Origin: Psychrobacter luti | Lineage (GTDB): Bacteria > Pseudomonadota > Gammaproteobacteria > Pseudomonadales > Moraxellaceae | Direction of reading: 5' to 3' | NCBI RefSeq assembly: GCF_014192115.1 | Contig: NZ_JACHXL010000001.1 | Coordinates: forward strand, 62,001-126,000 | DNA length: 64,000 bases | In this document: in pieces, positions 26,494-36,149 of the stretch | How the letters are laid out: each line of letters begins with the position of its first letter | Position numbering within the stretch: the first letter of the stretch is position 1 | The notes under the pieces: model-generated | Seen by the model: only the letters and a program-made list of their open reading frames with translations | The model's database searches: none | What the model was told of the DNA's origin: nothing | Program-made: the position numbers and the translations under genes

Positions 26494-29424
26494 CTAGGGA
26501 TGCATTTCTGTATTTGTCTCTATGTTTGCGTCTGGGTTTACATCTAGACTTGTATCTAGGTCACCTTTCTCTTTCTTCGATTTTTTTTGCTTATCTTGTT
26601 TTTTTTGACGTTTGGCTTGGCGCTTCTTCTTAGCTTTCTTTTTCGACTTTTTATCATCGACTTCGTCATCAGCGTTCTGATTCTCATCCCATAGCATCAA
26701 ACGGCTTAACACTTTGCCAAATAAGGTGTCCTTGCGATAGCGACCTTTTTTATTCATGGTATCGACAGGTAGACCGGTCATTAAGGTCAAGGCTTCACTT
26801 AAGGTATGTACGCCATAAATATGAAATTGCTCTGCTTGAACGGCGGCAATGATGTCATCACGAAGCATTAATTGTTTGACGTTGGCCATTGGGATAACCA
26901 CGCCTTGTTGTCCCGTCAGCTCTTGCTCGCGGCAAGCGTCAAAGAAACCGGCGATTTTTGAATTAATACCGCCAACCGCTTGGACTTCGCCTAATTGATT
27001 CATCGAACCTGTAATCGCAAAAGATTGATTGATAGGGACGTTTGCCAAGGCGGAGAGTAGCGCACAGCCTTCACTGACCGTCGCACTATCACCATCGATA
27101 TGGGCATAACTTTGCTCAAAAGCGAGCGAGGCGCTAAAGTTTAGCGCATGATGCTGACTAAATAAGGCGCGCAAATAGCTGGTCATAATCAGCATGCCTT
27201 TGGCGTGTAAGCTACCGCCCAAATCCACATCACGCTCGATATCGAGGATTTCGCCAGCACCGATATTTGGTTGAATGACTGCTGTCAGACGAGCAGGCAT
27301 ACCAAACTCGCTATCCGCGTAACTAACGACAGTAAGCGCATTTACTTGTCCCACAGCATCACCTTGGGTCTGAATCAGCTGTTGGCCGTTTTTTAGCTCA
27401 TCCCAATAGAGGTCGCGCAAATATCCTGAGCGCTCGTCCATATCGTCAATAGCATAAGTGACGTGAATGGCACTAACGATATTTTTACCGCTCAAACGCG
27501 CATGGCGGTTGGATTCATGCAAAAGCTTAATCAATAAATCACTATGCAAACTTAAGCGGTCTTGGTCTTCTGCTTGTAAGCTTAAATGCTCAAGTAGGGC
27601 GGCTTGCGCGCTACTATCAAAAGGATAAAGGTTGGCATAATCAATGATGTCAGCCATTTTTGCGACCAATGCCAATTCGTGTTCAGGGCTGCGAGTCACA
27701 TCATCATGAAAATCGGCGCGTACTTTAAATACCGCATCAAACTCAGGCTCAAGCTCTAGTAATTCGTAATATAAATCTGCTTCGCCAAGCAAAATGACCT
27801 TAATATCAAGATCAATGGGTGCGGGCGCGAGCGATAGGCTGCCTGTTAAGGTCAGCATCTGCTCAAGGCTTGAAAGTTTGATTTTGCGTGATTGGAGGGC
27901 GCGCTTAAGACCTTGCCATGCATAAGGGTGCTCAAGCAGATGACTGGCTTCTAACAACAGATAACCACCATTGGCGCGGTGCAGCGCGCCTGCTCGAATC
28001 ATACTGACATCGGTGGTTACTGTGCCCAATTGGGTGATTTGCTCGACATGACCCAATAGGTTTAAATGCGTCGGCAAGTCTTCAAAGATGACCGGTGCGC
28101 CACTATCTGGCGTATGGCTGACAATGACATTGACTGCATAGCGGCTCGGCGTTGTGGCTAGCACTGCCGTCACAAACTCTTCGTCATCGCCATTGACGAT
28201 ACGCTCGACATGCGTGACCATGTCGGCAAATACGGTTTTTAGGTATTCGACAACCAATGGATGATTAGTAAACTGCTCATAAATAGGCGCAAATAGAGGC
28301 TGTAGCGCTCGGCGTGCAATATTGCGATGCAGCTCTTCAATGGCATCATTGGCTTCGTCTTCTAATTGCTCTAAGACGATGGTCAGCTGACTTAATCGTT
28401 TTTGCATATGGTTTTTTTGTGCAAAATTATTCAGCTCAGCTTCATATTCGCTCTTGCCGTAGTCGTGGTTAGCATCTTTGATAACGCTATCATCGTTACT
28501 CAGAATATCGTTACTAGAAGCATTTGCACTAGCAGTATTAGCTTGCTGACTTTCCTCTTTTATTGACTTATTTTCCTGATTGTTAGAGGTTTTGTAATCT
28601 TTAACTTCACTATTGCTTTCTTCTTTTGGTAGCTGGCTAGGATGTACAAATACCGCTTTATTATCAAATGCGCGAAACGTCAGTGCCAAATCGTATTGTT
28701 TACCTTCGGTATTTAGGTCGTCGTAAGCTTGACTTTCTTTTTGATGGGTATCATTTTTGATGGCTTCGATTTTGCTTTGATATTGGTCGCTACGAAAGCG
28801 TTGGCTAAGTCGTTTTTTGGCTTGCTGCCATAATTGATTGACCTGCTGCTGTAGTATGGTCGCCTGACCAGAAGGTAAACGTAATGCTTGCGGTGTACGT
28901 GGATCGGTAAAATTGTACACATAAACCCAGTCGTCGGGCGTCGGTGCGTCAGCGGCAATCCGTTGTAATAAACGACTGATAACCGTGCGTTTACCTAAGC
29001 CATTTTCACCAGCGGCAAATACATGATAGCCGCTGGCATGAATATCCAGTGCCGTATGCAACGCTTTAAGAGCACGCTGTTGTCCAAAGCCGACATCTAA
29101 ATCGGGGGCAGTGCGGGTATCGCTCGGTAGTTCATTGGTATCCGTATAACGCTTAAGCTGCTCGGCACTGATAAGGCAGCGCTCATTAACATCGATAAAT
29201 ACCGGATGAGGCGTGCTAGGCGCATCTAATGTGCTATCTGGCTCATTAATGTCTGGCTGTTTTTTGCGTGCCAGTTCTTTTTTGGGCAGCTTTGTTTTAG
29301 ATGGCTTTTTTTTAGGCAGATTCGTTATTAATGATTCTGACTCTGCTGCTTTATCGACAGGGCTTACCATAGGGTCGGTATCTTTTGGGTCTTGATTCAT
29401 AGGTGTATTTTGCGGTTCAGTCAT
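26494..29424 (-). CDS. LonB-like ATP-dependent protease (AAA + Lon-S16 domain)
   Basis: 976 residues. The AAA domain has Walker A AAGENGLGKRT near 137-147. An acidic/Asn-rich insert (about 275-335) precedes the helical region. The Lon proteolytic domain has HIDGDSATVSEG (Ser near 780) and GGINSKIAGFF (Lys near 823). The 43-residue Ser-Lys spacing equals that of the classical Lon dyad. There is no Lon N-terminal substrate domain; this is the YcbZ/LonH-like branch. Both ends carry Lys-rich tails (KKKPSKTKLPKKE; KSKKKAKKKRQAKRQKKQ), perhaps for nucleic-acid or membrane contact. The start has little Shine-Dalgarno. It is upstream of the WYL and terD-like genes on the same strand. Confidence 0.92.
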   Translation of the reverse strand: MTEPQNTPMNQDPKDTDPMVSPVDKAAESESLITNLPKKKPSKTKLPKKELARKKQPDINEPDSTLDAPSTPHPVFIDVNERCLISAEQLKRYTDTNELPSDTRTAPDLDVGFGQQRALKALHTALDIHASGYHVFAAGENGLGKRTVISRLLQRIAADAPTPDDWVYVYNFTDPRTPQALRLPSGQATILQQQVNQLWQQAKKRLSQRFRSDQYQSKIEAIKNDTHQKESQAYDDLNTEGKQYDLALTFRAFDNKAVFVHPSQLPKEESNSEVKDYKTSNNQENKSIKEESQQANTASANASSNDILSNDDSVIKDANHDYGKSEYEAELNNFAQKNHMQKRLSQLTIVLEQLEDEANDAIEELHRNIARRALQPLFAPIYEQFTNHPLVVEYLKTVFADMVTHVERIVNGDDEEFVTAVLATTPSRYAVNVIVSHTPDSGAPVIFEDLPTHLNLLGHVEQITQLGTVTTDVSMIRAGALHRANGGYLLLEASHLLEHPYAWQGLKRALQSRKIKLSSLEQMLTLTGSLSLAPAPIDLDIKVILLGEADLYYELLELEPEFDAVFKVRADFHDDVTRSPEHELALVAKMADIIDYANLYPFDSSAQAALLEHLSLQAEDQDRLSLHSDLLIKLLHESNRHARLSGKNIVSAIHVTYAIDDMDERSGYLRDLYWDELKNGQQLIQTQGDAVGQVNALTVVSYADSEFGMPARLTAVIQPNIGAGEILDIERDVDLGGSLHAKGMLIMTSYLRALFSQHHALNFSASLAFEQSYAHIDGDSATVSEGCALLSALANVPINQSFAITGSMNQLGEVQAVGGINSKIAGFFDACREQELTGQQGVVIPMANVKQLMLRDDIIAAVQAEQFHIYGVHTLSEALTLMTGLPVDTMNKKGRYRKDTLFGKVLSRLMLWDENQNADDEVDDKKSKKKAKKKRQAKRQKKQDKQKKSKKEKGDLDTSLDVNPDANIETNTEMHP

Positions 29425-29795
29425 AGTTATATAGTAAGTCGTTTTAAGAGGGCGGAATGGTTATTGAGCTTTTTCTATTTAAGCGCTAAGTGTAAGAATG
29501 CGCTTTTAACAATGAATCATTTTTTATAATGCATAAGGACATCTTACAAGATATAGGCGCGTTTTAGACAAGACATTAGGCGCAGTTTTGTATCATAGAG
29601 AGATAGATATTTTTACTAATTAGGTTAAGGTAATATTCATTTCTCTACGTTAAATTGATGACTGTTGAAGAAGATAAGCCTTCAATATAGGCTTAGATAG
29701 TATAAGATGGCGTACATTGGCGCAATCTGCAACTATTCAATGGGCAGCCTGCATGATAAAATAGACGGTTCACATGTCAAAACTGGATAACCCGT
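29425..29795. other. Divergent region, Lon-like gene to rsmG
   Basis: 371 AT-rich bases, non-coding as far as I can see. It must hold the promoter of the leftward Lon-like gene and of rsmG. No clear sigma-32-type or other motif was identified. GGATAA lies about eight bases before the rsmG ATG. Confidence 0.4.
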
Positions 29796-30512
29796 ATGTC
29801 AGATTCTACTAAAACCTCTTCATCATCTGCTAGCACGGGTAACATTCATATTGACCCGACAGGTTTTGTAAAGCTCGGTGCCCAATTACCTACGCTTGCA
29901 AATATCTTGGCGCAATCAATAGATGAGCTGGGTCTTACTTTAGGCACGACTCAGCAGCGCACGTTATTATTGTATTTAGACCAGCTTTTATTATGGAATA
30001 AAGCGTATAATCTGACCGCTATTACCGATCCAATCGAAGCACTTATCAAACATATCATCGATTGTTTGGCTATTATAACGCATTTACCATCAGGGTCACT
30101 GCTGGATATTGGCACGGGAGCGGGCTTGCCAGCGGTGATTATCGCTATCTGTCAGCCTGAGCGTCAATGTACCGCGCTTGATAGCAATCAGAAAAAAATT
30201 CGTTTTATTAAACAAATCAGTAGCGAGCTTGGTTTGAGTAACATGCACCCAATCGCCTCGCGTATTGAAGCGCATGAAGCCAGCTACGAGGTGGTAACAT
30301 CGAGAGCATTTGCCAGTTTGATCGATTTTGTTGAAGTCGCTCAGCCACGCTTAGCAGATAACGGTTATTTATGCGCGATGAAGGGTAAAGCCCCAAGCGA
30401 CGAAGAATTACAAGCCCTAGATGGCGATTGGCAAATTAAGACGATTCCGTTAAAAGTGCCTCGTTTACAGGATAGTCGCCATTTAATTGAATTATCCTAT
30501 AAAAATGTCTAA
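29796..30512 (+). CDS. rsmG: 16S rRNA (guanine527-N7)-methyltransferase
   Basis: Methylates G527 of 16S rRNA with SAM. The family hallmarks are present: LLLYLDQLLLWNKAYNLTAI, then the SAM-binding LLDIGTGAGLPAVIIAI, CTALDSNQKKIRFI and VVTSRAFASLIDFV. 238 residues; the first 30 are a Ser/Thr-rich extension not found in E. coli GidB. It precedes parA-parB, the order usual near replication origins, but mnmG (gidA) and the atp operon are not adjacent. Confidence 0.96.
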   Translation: MSDSTKTSSSSASTGNIHIDPTGFVKLGAQLPTLANILAQSIDELGLTLGTTQQRTLLLYLDQLLLWNKAYNLTAITDPIEALIKHIIDCLAIITHLPSGSLLDIGTGAGLPAVIIAICQPERQCTALDSNQKKIRFIKQISSELGLSNMHPIASRIEAHEASYEVVTSRAFASLIDFVEVAQPRLADNGYLCAMKGKAPSDEELQALDGDWQIKTIPLKVPRLQDSRHLIELSYKNV

Positions 30513-30721
30513 GCTATGAGCACGCGACGCACTGTAAGGTAACAAATGTTCTATAGTGACATATAAATGGTCTTATCGTTTATACACAGGTGTTTAAGTA
30601 ATCTTATAGTGTTTAAGTAACCTTATAGGTAAGCGTCAGGTAATTGAGTAAAATAATAAGCACGAGCAGCAAAATGCTTCAGTAAAATCAGTAATAGATC
30701 CTAATTAAATTGAGTGAGTGT

Positions 30722-31498
30722 ATGGAAATCATAGCAATTGCGAATCAAAAAGGCGGCGTGGGTAAAACCACGACGGCAGTGAATTTGACCGCCAGCTTAG
30801 CGGCCAAGCGCAAGCATGTACTGCTGATTGACTTAGACCCACAGGGTAATGCCACCAGTGGCACGGGCGTGGATAAGAACCAATTAGAGCTGACCATCGC
30901 TGATGTACTGCTCGATGGGGTGTCGCTGTCTGAGGCGATTGTAAATAGTCCAGCTGGCTTTGATGTCATCGGTGCCAATCGTGATTTGGCGGGTATGGAC
31001 ATCACCTTAATGAGTAAGACCAACAGCCATGAGCTGTTTAAAACGGCGATGGCGGAGCTGGTTAATGATCAAGTTGCGGCCAAAAAGCCTGCTTATGATT
31101 ATGTGATTATCGATTGTGCGCCAAGCTTAAACTTGCTGACGATTAATGCTTTGGTTGCCACCGACGGCGTTATCATTCCGATGCAGTGCGAATATTATGC
31201 GCTAGAAGGTTTAGCGGACTTGTCACAGACAATTGAGCGTCTCACTGAACTTAATCCTAAACTGTATATTCGCGGTGTGGTCAGAACCTTATTTGATGCG
31301 CGTAATACCTTGGCGCGGGATGTGTCTGCTGAATTAGAGGCGCACTTTGGCGAGATTATGTACAAGACTCATATTCCAAGAAATATTCGTTTAGCAGAAG
31401 CGCCAGCACATGGTTTACCAGTTATCGCGTACGAGAGATGGTCAAAAGGTGCGCGCGCGTATCAAAAACTGGCGGCTGAAGTGATGAAACAAAGTTAA
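30722..31498 (+). CDS. parA: Chromosome partitioning ATPase ParA
   Basis: Deviant Walker A ATPase: MEIIAIANQKGGVGKTTTAV at the N-terminus, LLIDLDPQGNATSG, YVIIDCAPSLNLLTINAL and MQCEYYALEGLADL. This is the Soj/ParA chromosomal type without an N-terminal DNA-binding domain. The frame is open from a TTG at 30710, but the family begins at MEII, so I use the ATG at 30722. It works with ParB, downstream after 156 bases, to segregate the origin region. Confidence 0.97.
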   Translation: MEIIAIANQKGGVGKTTTAVNLTASLAAKRKHVLLIDLDPQGNATSGTGVDKNQLELTIADVLLDGVSLSEAIVNSPAGFDVIGANRDLAGMDITLMSKTNSHELFKTAMAELVNDQVAAKKPAYDYVIIDCAPSLNLLTINALVATDGVIIPMQCEYYALEGLADLSQTIERLTELNPKLYIRGVVRTLFDARNTLARDVSAELEAHFGEIMYKTHIPRNIRLAEAPAHGLPVIAYERWSKGARAYQKLAAEVMKQS

Positions 31499-31654
31499 TA
31501 TCATTAATTATTAATCGTAAGTTCTTAGTCAAAAGCTGTTAGTCATCAATTGGCTTGTTTGGCTTAAACATTAAAAACAGCAAATTATATTTATTAGTAA
31601 GCCGGCAGTAATAAGCATTGGGCTTTTAATTTTAGCGTTAGAGGATAGGTAATC

Positions 31655-32809
31655 ATGGCAAAGAAAAGAGGGTTGGCTGCCAATAGAGGCTTAGATGCCT
31701 TATTAGGGTCAATCAAAAAAGAAAAACAAATTGCCGCCTCTGCCTTACAAGATGATACGGTAGTGCGTGAGCCTACTGTGTCAGCTGCAATGCTAGAAAC
31801 TGAAATATCAGAAGCTGATAAGCAGGATGCCAGCGCGGCAGTCAAAGCTGCTGATGCAAAAACTGCTCAGAAACCTTCTGCCTCGCCAGTGACAGAGCAA
31901 TCTACTGACACTCATAATCGTAAAGCGCGTACGATTAAAAAAAGCTCTGCTAATAAAACCCGTGCAAATGTGACAGAAAACAGTGCTTCTGAAGACCAAA
32001 TAAGCTTGGTGCAAATCGATGTGACGCGTTTGCAAGCGGGTAAGTATCAACCACGCCGTGATATGAGTGAAACTGCGCTGGCAGAATTGGCCTCTTCCAT
32101 TGAACAACATGGTGTGATGCAGCCAATTGTTATTCGTCCATTACTGGCGAATGAAGATAAAAGTGAAGCTTTGGTTACGCATGAAATTATCGCCGGTGAG
32201 CGCCGCTGGCGTGCGGCAAAAATGGCGGGTAAATCGGTTATACCAGCGATTGAGCGTGCGTTATCTGATGAGCTGGCAATTGCACTGGCATTAATTGAGA
32301 ATATCCAGCGCGAAGACTTATCGGTGATTGAGCAGGCGGCAGCTTTACAGCGTTTCCATACAGAATTTGGTATGAGTCATGCCATGATTGCCGAAGTCGT
32401 TGGTAAAGCGCGTACCACGGTTTCAAACTTGCTACGTCTCAATCAGCTCCATGATACGGTCAAAGACCATTTGGCAAACAGTGCTTTAGATATGGGTCAT
32501 GCGCGTACATTGTTGGCGCTATCATCAGAACAGCAGCCTATCATTGCGCAAAAAATCATTGATGGTGGTATGACGGTGCGCGAGGCTGAAAAGCTGGTTA
32601 AATCCATTTTGCAACCTGCGCCAAAAGCCAATCGTACTGAGCAAGTGCAGTCTCGTGATGTTGAACGCTTAACCCAGCGTTTAACCGATATGTTAGGCGC
32701 GGAAGTAAAGCTCAAACACAAAAAAGACGGGCAGGGTAGTGTTGAGATATTCTTCCATAGCCAAGATCAGCTGGCAGCATTAATTAAGCATATAGAAGCT
32801 CAGGCTTAA
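31655..32809 (+). CDS. parB: Chromosome partitioning protein ParB
   Basis: 384 residues. The ParA-stimulating N-terminus is KKRGLAANRGLDALLGSI, followed by an Ala/Ser/Thr/Lys-rich linker of about 90 residues, longer than usual. The CTP-binding ParB/Srx domain shows YQPRRDM, IIAGERRWRAAK and LIENIQREDLSVIEQA. A helix-turn-helix follows (HAMIAEVVGKARTTVSNLLR), with a C-terminal dimerisation domain. ParB loads at parS sites. No canonical parS is evident near this gene; the best CACGTG palindrome is 26 kb away at 58491. GAGGATAGG precedes the ATG. Confidence 0.97.
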   Translation: MAKKRGLAANRGLDALLGSIKKEKQIAASALQDDTVVREPTVSAAMLETEISEADKQDASAAVKAADAKTAQKPSASPVTEQSTDTHNRKARTIKKSSANKTRANVTENSASEDQISLVQIDVTRLQAGKYQPRRDMSETALAELASSIEQHGVMQPIVIRPLLANEDKSEALVTHEIIAGERRWRAAKMAGKSVIPAIERALSDELAIALALIENIQREDLSVIEQAAALQRFHTEFGMSHAMIAEVVGKARTTVSNLLRLNQLHDTVKDHLANSALDMGHARTLLALSSEQQPIIAQKIIDGGMTVREAEKLVKSILQPAPKANRTEQVQSRDVERLTQRLTDMLGAEVKLKHKKDGQGSVEIFFHSQDQLAALIKHIEAQA

Positions 32810-32889
32810 GGTTTTTAATAAGCTTTAACTAATTATACAAATATATAATCATCTTTTAATAATTAATAAAAACATAGAAGAGAATCCGT

Positions 32890-33630
32890 ATGTGGGAGCT
32901 GGTAAAAGCAGGTGGTTGGCTGATGACACCTATCGTGGTGTGTTCAATATTGGCATTGGTTATCATTATCGAGCGTAGCCACACTTTGCAATTTAATAAG
33001 ATTGTACCCAATAGATTGCGCGAACAGCTGATAACTCGCCTACGTGAAAACGGTGATATCGGTCGTACACAGTTGATGAATGTCAAAGAAAAGACCCCTT
33101 TAGGCGATATTCTAGCGACCGGTTTGCTTTACCGCCAGTACGGCTTAGACTCGATGACGATGCATATGCAAAACCGCGCGAGTGTACAGGTGCATCAGTT
33201 AGAGAAAAATATCAATATGCTTGGCACCATTGGTGCGATTGCGCCATTACTGGGTCTGTTGGGTACGGTATTAGGTATTATCTCATCGTTTTTGGCAATT
33301 ACAGATGGTGCGATGCAAGACCCAACGATGTTAGCGGCTGGCGTGTCACAGGCTTTGATTACCACTGCTGCTGGTATGATTGTGGCTATCCCAGCTTTGG
33401 TTGCTTATCGTTATTTTCAGCGCCGTATTATTGATATCAATGCGCGGTTTGAAACCCAAGCGGGACTAATGATTCAAGAGTTATATGATTATCAATTGTT
33501 AGATAATATCAATAGTTCTGCTATGTCTCAGTTGACTACTCTTGCAGCAGTAGATGATGAATCGAGTCATGTAAGTAATGAGCTTTCAATTGACACCTCA
33601 GATTTAAATCATACTGCGGCAGCGACTTAA
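32890..33630 (+). CDS. exbB: MotA/TolQ/ExbB family proton channel
   Basis: 246 residues with three membrane segments: WLMTPIVVCSILALVIIIER, LGTIGAIAPLLGLLGTVLGI and TTAAGMIVAIPALVAYRYF. The family signature spans the last two. It forms an ion-driven motor with the ExbD protein encoded 95 bases downstream. No tonB lies nearby. The position directly before msbA-lpxK-kdsB is a conserved gammaproteobacterial neighbourhood, hinting at an envelope/LPS-linked role rather than siderophore uptake, but that is an inference. The C-terminal 40 residues are Ser/Asp-rich. Confidence 0.93.
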   Translation: MWELVKAGGWLMTPIVVCSILALVIIIERSHTLQFNKIVPNRLREQLITRLRENGDIGRTQLMNVKEKTPLGDILATGLLYRQYGLDSMTMHMQNRASVQVHQLEKNINMLGTIGAIAPLLGLLGTVLGIISSFLAITDGAMQDPTMLAAGVSQALITTAAGMIVAIPALVAYRYFQRRIIDINARFETQAGLMIQELYDYQLLDNINSSAMSQLTTLAAVDDESSHVSNELSIDTSDLNHTAAAT

Positions 33631-33725
33631 TTCTATTGTTTGTATTATTCTAATTAATGATAAAAATAATAGTATGAATCACTGCTTATTAAATATATAC
33701 CTTTAAGCACATTAAAGAGAGTGAT

Positions 33726-34169
33726 ATGCGCTTTAGAAAACCGACCGTTGAGCCGCTTGAAATCAATCTTACGCCAATGATTGATTGTTTATTATTTTTA
33801 ATCGTGTTTTTACTCCTTGCTACGTCTTTTAATCATTTTAGTCGCTTAAATATCATTCTTCCTGAAGCTGAGGGTGTGGCACTGACAGAAGAAAAAAATA
33901 GTATTGAAGTGGCGGTGCAAGAAGATGGTAGTTATTTGGTCAATGGCATTACGCTTGCCAGTAGCAACGAGGCTGAATTAACCAGCATGCTACAACAAGA
34001 GGCGGGTAGTAATCGCGATATGCTATTTGTGATTGCTGCCGATGCCAATGCCACGCATCAATCCGTGGTACGGGTCATGGATATCGCTGGTAAATTGGGA
34101 TTTTTAAATTTAAATATTAGTACGGTTGTGCCACTTGGTCAGCCTTTACCACAATCATCACCACAATAA
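33726..34169 (+). CDS. exbD: ExbD/TolR family protein
   Basis: 147 residues. The short cytoplasmic N-terminus ends EINLTPMIDCLLFLIVFLLL, the single membrane helix carrying the proton-conducting Asp. The periplasmic domain follows, with ADANATHQSVVRVMDIAGKLG near the end. It pairs with the ExbB protein upstream. AAGAGAGTG precedes the ATG. Confidence 0.94.
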   Translation: MRFRKPTVEPLEINLTPMIDCLLFLIVFLLLATSFNHFSRLNIILPEAEGVALTEEKNSIEVAVQEDGSYLVNGITLASSNEAELTSMLQQEAGSNRDMLFVIAADANATHQSVVRVMDIAGKLGFLNLNISTVVPLGQPLPQSSPQ

Positions 34170-34313
34170 TTTTTATAGTATTTGATAAGGTGGTAAAGCT
34201 TATTAAGCATTACTGCCATTACTCTAGAAGCCTTTAATGCTTTATCTTATAACCAATAGCTACTGCTGCATTCATGTCATTTATTTCTTATTTATACCCA
34301 AATTGAGGCTTTT

Positions 34314-36101
34314 ATGAGCCAAGCTAATCAACCTGACTCTAAAAAAACTTCTGCTAGCAAGCTATCGGAAGCGCCATCAAGTACGCCTAAGCATAAGACT
34401 TTATTACGTCTGTTAAGCTATCTTAAACCATATTGGTGGGCGCTATTACTGATGGTTATCGGCTTTGCTATTAATGCGGCGACAGAGATTTGGATTGCTA
34501 AATTATTGCAATATATCACTGATGCCATTAATCAAAATGATCAAAGTAAGCAGGATTTATTTCCGTTTATTATTGTCCTGTTGTTTTTCGTTCGCGGCGT
34601 AGGAAGCTTTTTAGGTAACTACTATACGGCGTTAGTCTCGCGCAATCTTGTGTATGAGCTACGTGTGCAGGTGTTTAATAAGCTACTGCGTTTGCCAAGC
34701 TCATTTTATTTAGCGAATCCAGCAGGGACGATTTCGTCTAAGCTTATTTTTGATGTCGAGCAGGTGACGGCAGCTAGTACCGATTCGATGAAGACGCTAC
34801 TGCGCGATGGCTTGACGGTCGTGGCTTTGATAGGTTTCTTGCTTTATAGCAACTGGCGTTTGACCTTGATTTTGTTCGTCGTGCTGCCACCGATTTTATG
34901 GCTCATAAGGGTAGCCTCAAAGCGTTATTTAAAGCTTTCAAAGGGTATTCAAGAAACTATGGGTGATGTCAGCCATATCACCAATGAAGTGATTAATGGC
35001 TATCAAGTGGTGAAAAATTACGGCGGACAAGCCTATGAGTCTAAGCGCTTTGATACAACGTCGAAGAAAAACCTGCGCCAAGGGATGAAGGTCGTTGTGA
35101 CCAATAGCATCAATACTCCTGCTGTACAGTTGTTGATGGCAATAGCCATGGCGGTGGTGGTATGGCTCGCGCTGCGCCCTGCGGTGATAGATAATATCTC
35201 AGCAGGTGAGTTTATCTCTTACATTGCTGCAGCGGGGCTATTAAGTAAGCCTGTGCGTTCATTGACTGATGTTAATCAACAGTTGCAAAGAGGGCTCGCG
35301 GCCGGCGAATCAATATTTACTTTATTAGATGAGCCGGAAGAAGCAGATACCGGTGTACTTAGTCCTACTTTGGCAGGTGAGATTAAACTGGATAATGTCA
35401 GTTTGATCTATCCTGATTCAACTGTGGCGCTGCGTGACTTTACTTTGGACGTGCGCGCAGGCGAAACAGTGGCATTAGTTGGGCGTAGTGGCGCTGGCAA
35501 ATCGTCTTTAGTCAATTTACTTACCCGTACTTTAAATACTTCTTCTGGGCAAATTACCCTTGATGGTATGCCTATTGAAGATATTAAGCTTGAGAGCTTG
35601 CGCGCGCAGATTGCAATGGTCAATCAGCAAGTGGTACTGTTTAATACCACGGTATTTAATAATATTGCGTATGGCAGTCTGGCTGATAAGACCCAAGCTG
35701 AGGTTGAGCAGGCCGCAAAAGACGCTTTTGCCCATGATTTTATTATGAAAATACCAAATGGCTATCAAAGTGAAATTGGCGCTGAAGGTTTGCAGCTGTC
35801 TGGTGGTCAACGCCAGCGCCTCTCTATTGCTCGAGCATTACTAAAAGATGCGCCGATTTTGATTTTAGATGAAGCCACCAGTGCTCTAGATAATGAATCA
35901 GAATATTACATTCAGCAAGCACTTGATAATGTTATGAAAGACCGCACGACGCTAGTGATTGCGCATCGTTTAACGACGATTGAGTCCGCTGACCGTATTG
36001 CTGTTTTAGATGGTGGTCAGATTGTTGAGCTAGGCACGCATGCTGAGCTGATGCAATTGCAGGGTCATTATGCGCAAATGTATGCTCGCGATTTTGAGTA
36101 A
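34314..36101 (+). CDS. msbA: Lipid A export ATP-binding/permease protein
   Basis: Homodimeric ABC exporter that flips lipid A-core across the inner membrane. A six-helix transmembrane domain (about residues 35-330) is followed by a nucleotide-binding domain: Walker A VGRSGAGKSSL, Q-loop VNQQVVLF, signature LSGGQRQRLSIARAL, Walker B PILILDEATSALD and H-loop IAHRL. 595 residues, close to E. coli MsbA (582). It is followed after 48 bases by lpxK, the usual pairing. TTGAGGC precedes the ATG. Confidence 0.96.
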   Translation: MSQANQPDSKKTSASKLSEAPSSTPKHKTLLRLLSYLKPYWWALLLMVIGFAINAATEIWIAKLLQYITDAINQNDQSKQDLFPFIIVLLFFVRGVGSFLGNYYTALVSRNLVYELRVQVFNKLLRLPSSFYLANPAGTISSKLIFDVEQVTAASTDSMKTLLRDGLTVVALIGFLLYSNWRLTLILFVVLPPILWLIRVASKRYLKLSKGIQETMGDVSHITNEVINGYQVVKNYGGQAYESKRFDTTSKKNLRQGMKVVVTNSINTPAVQLLMAIAMAVVVWLALRPAVIDNISAGEFISYIAAAGLLSKPVRSLTDVNQQLQRGLAAGESIFTLLDEPEEADTGVLSPTLAGEIKLDNVSLIYPDSTVALRDFTLDVRAGETVALVGRSGAGKSSLVNLLTRTLNTSSGQITLDGMPIEDIKLESLRAQIAMVNQQVVLFNTTVFNNIAYGSLADKTQAEVEQAAKDAFAHDFIMKIPNGYQSEIGAEGLQLSGGQRQRLSIARALLKDAPILILDEATSALDNESEYYIQQALDNVMKDRTTLVIAHRLTTIESADRIAVLDGGQIVELGTHAELMQLQGHYAQMYARDFE

Positions 36102-36149
36102 ATGTACTGAATAAGTTTGCTGAATAAATAGGATAAGTAACAAATCATC

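Noticed and set aside
30710-30721. TTG start for parA giving four extra residues
   Set aside because: The ParA family begins at the MEII segment and the ATG at 30722 fits better.
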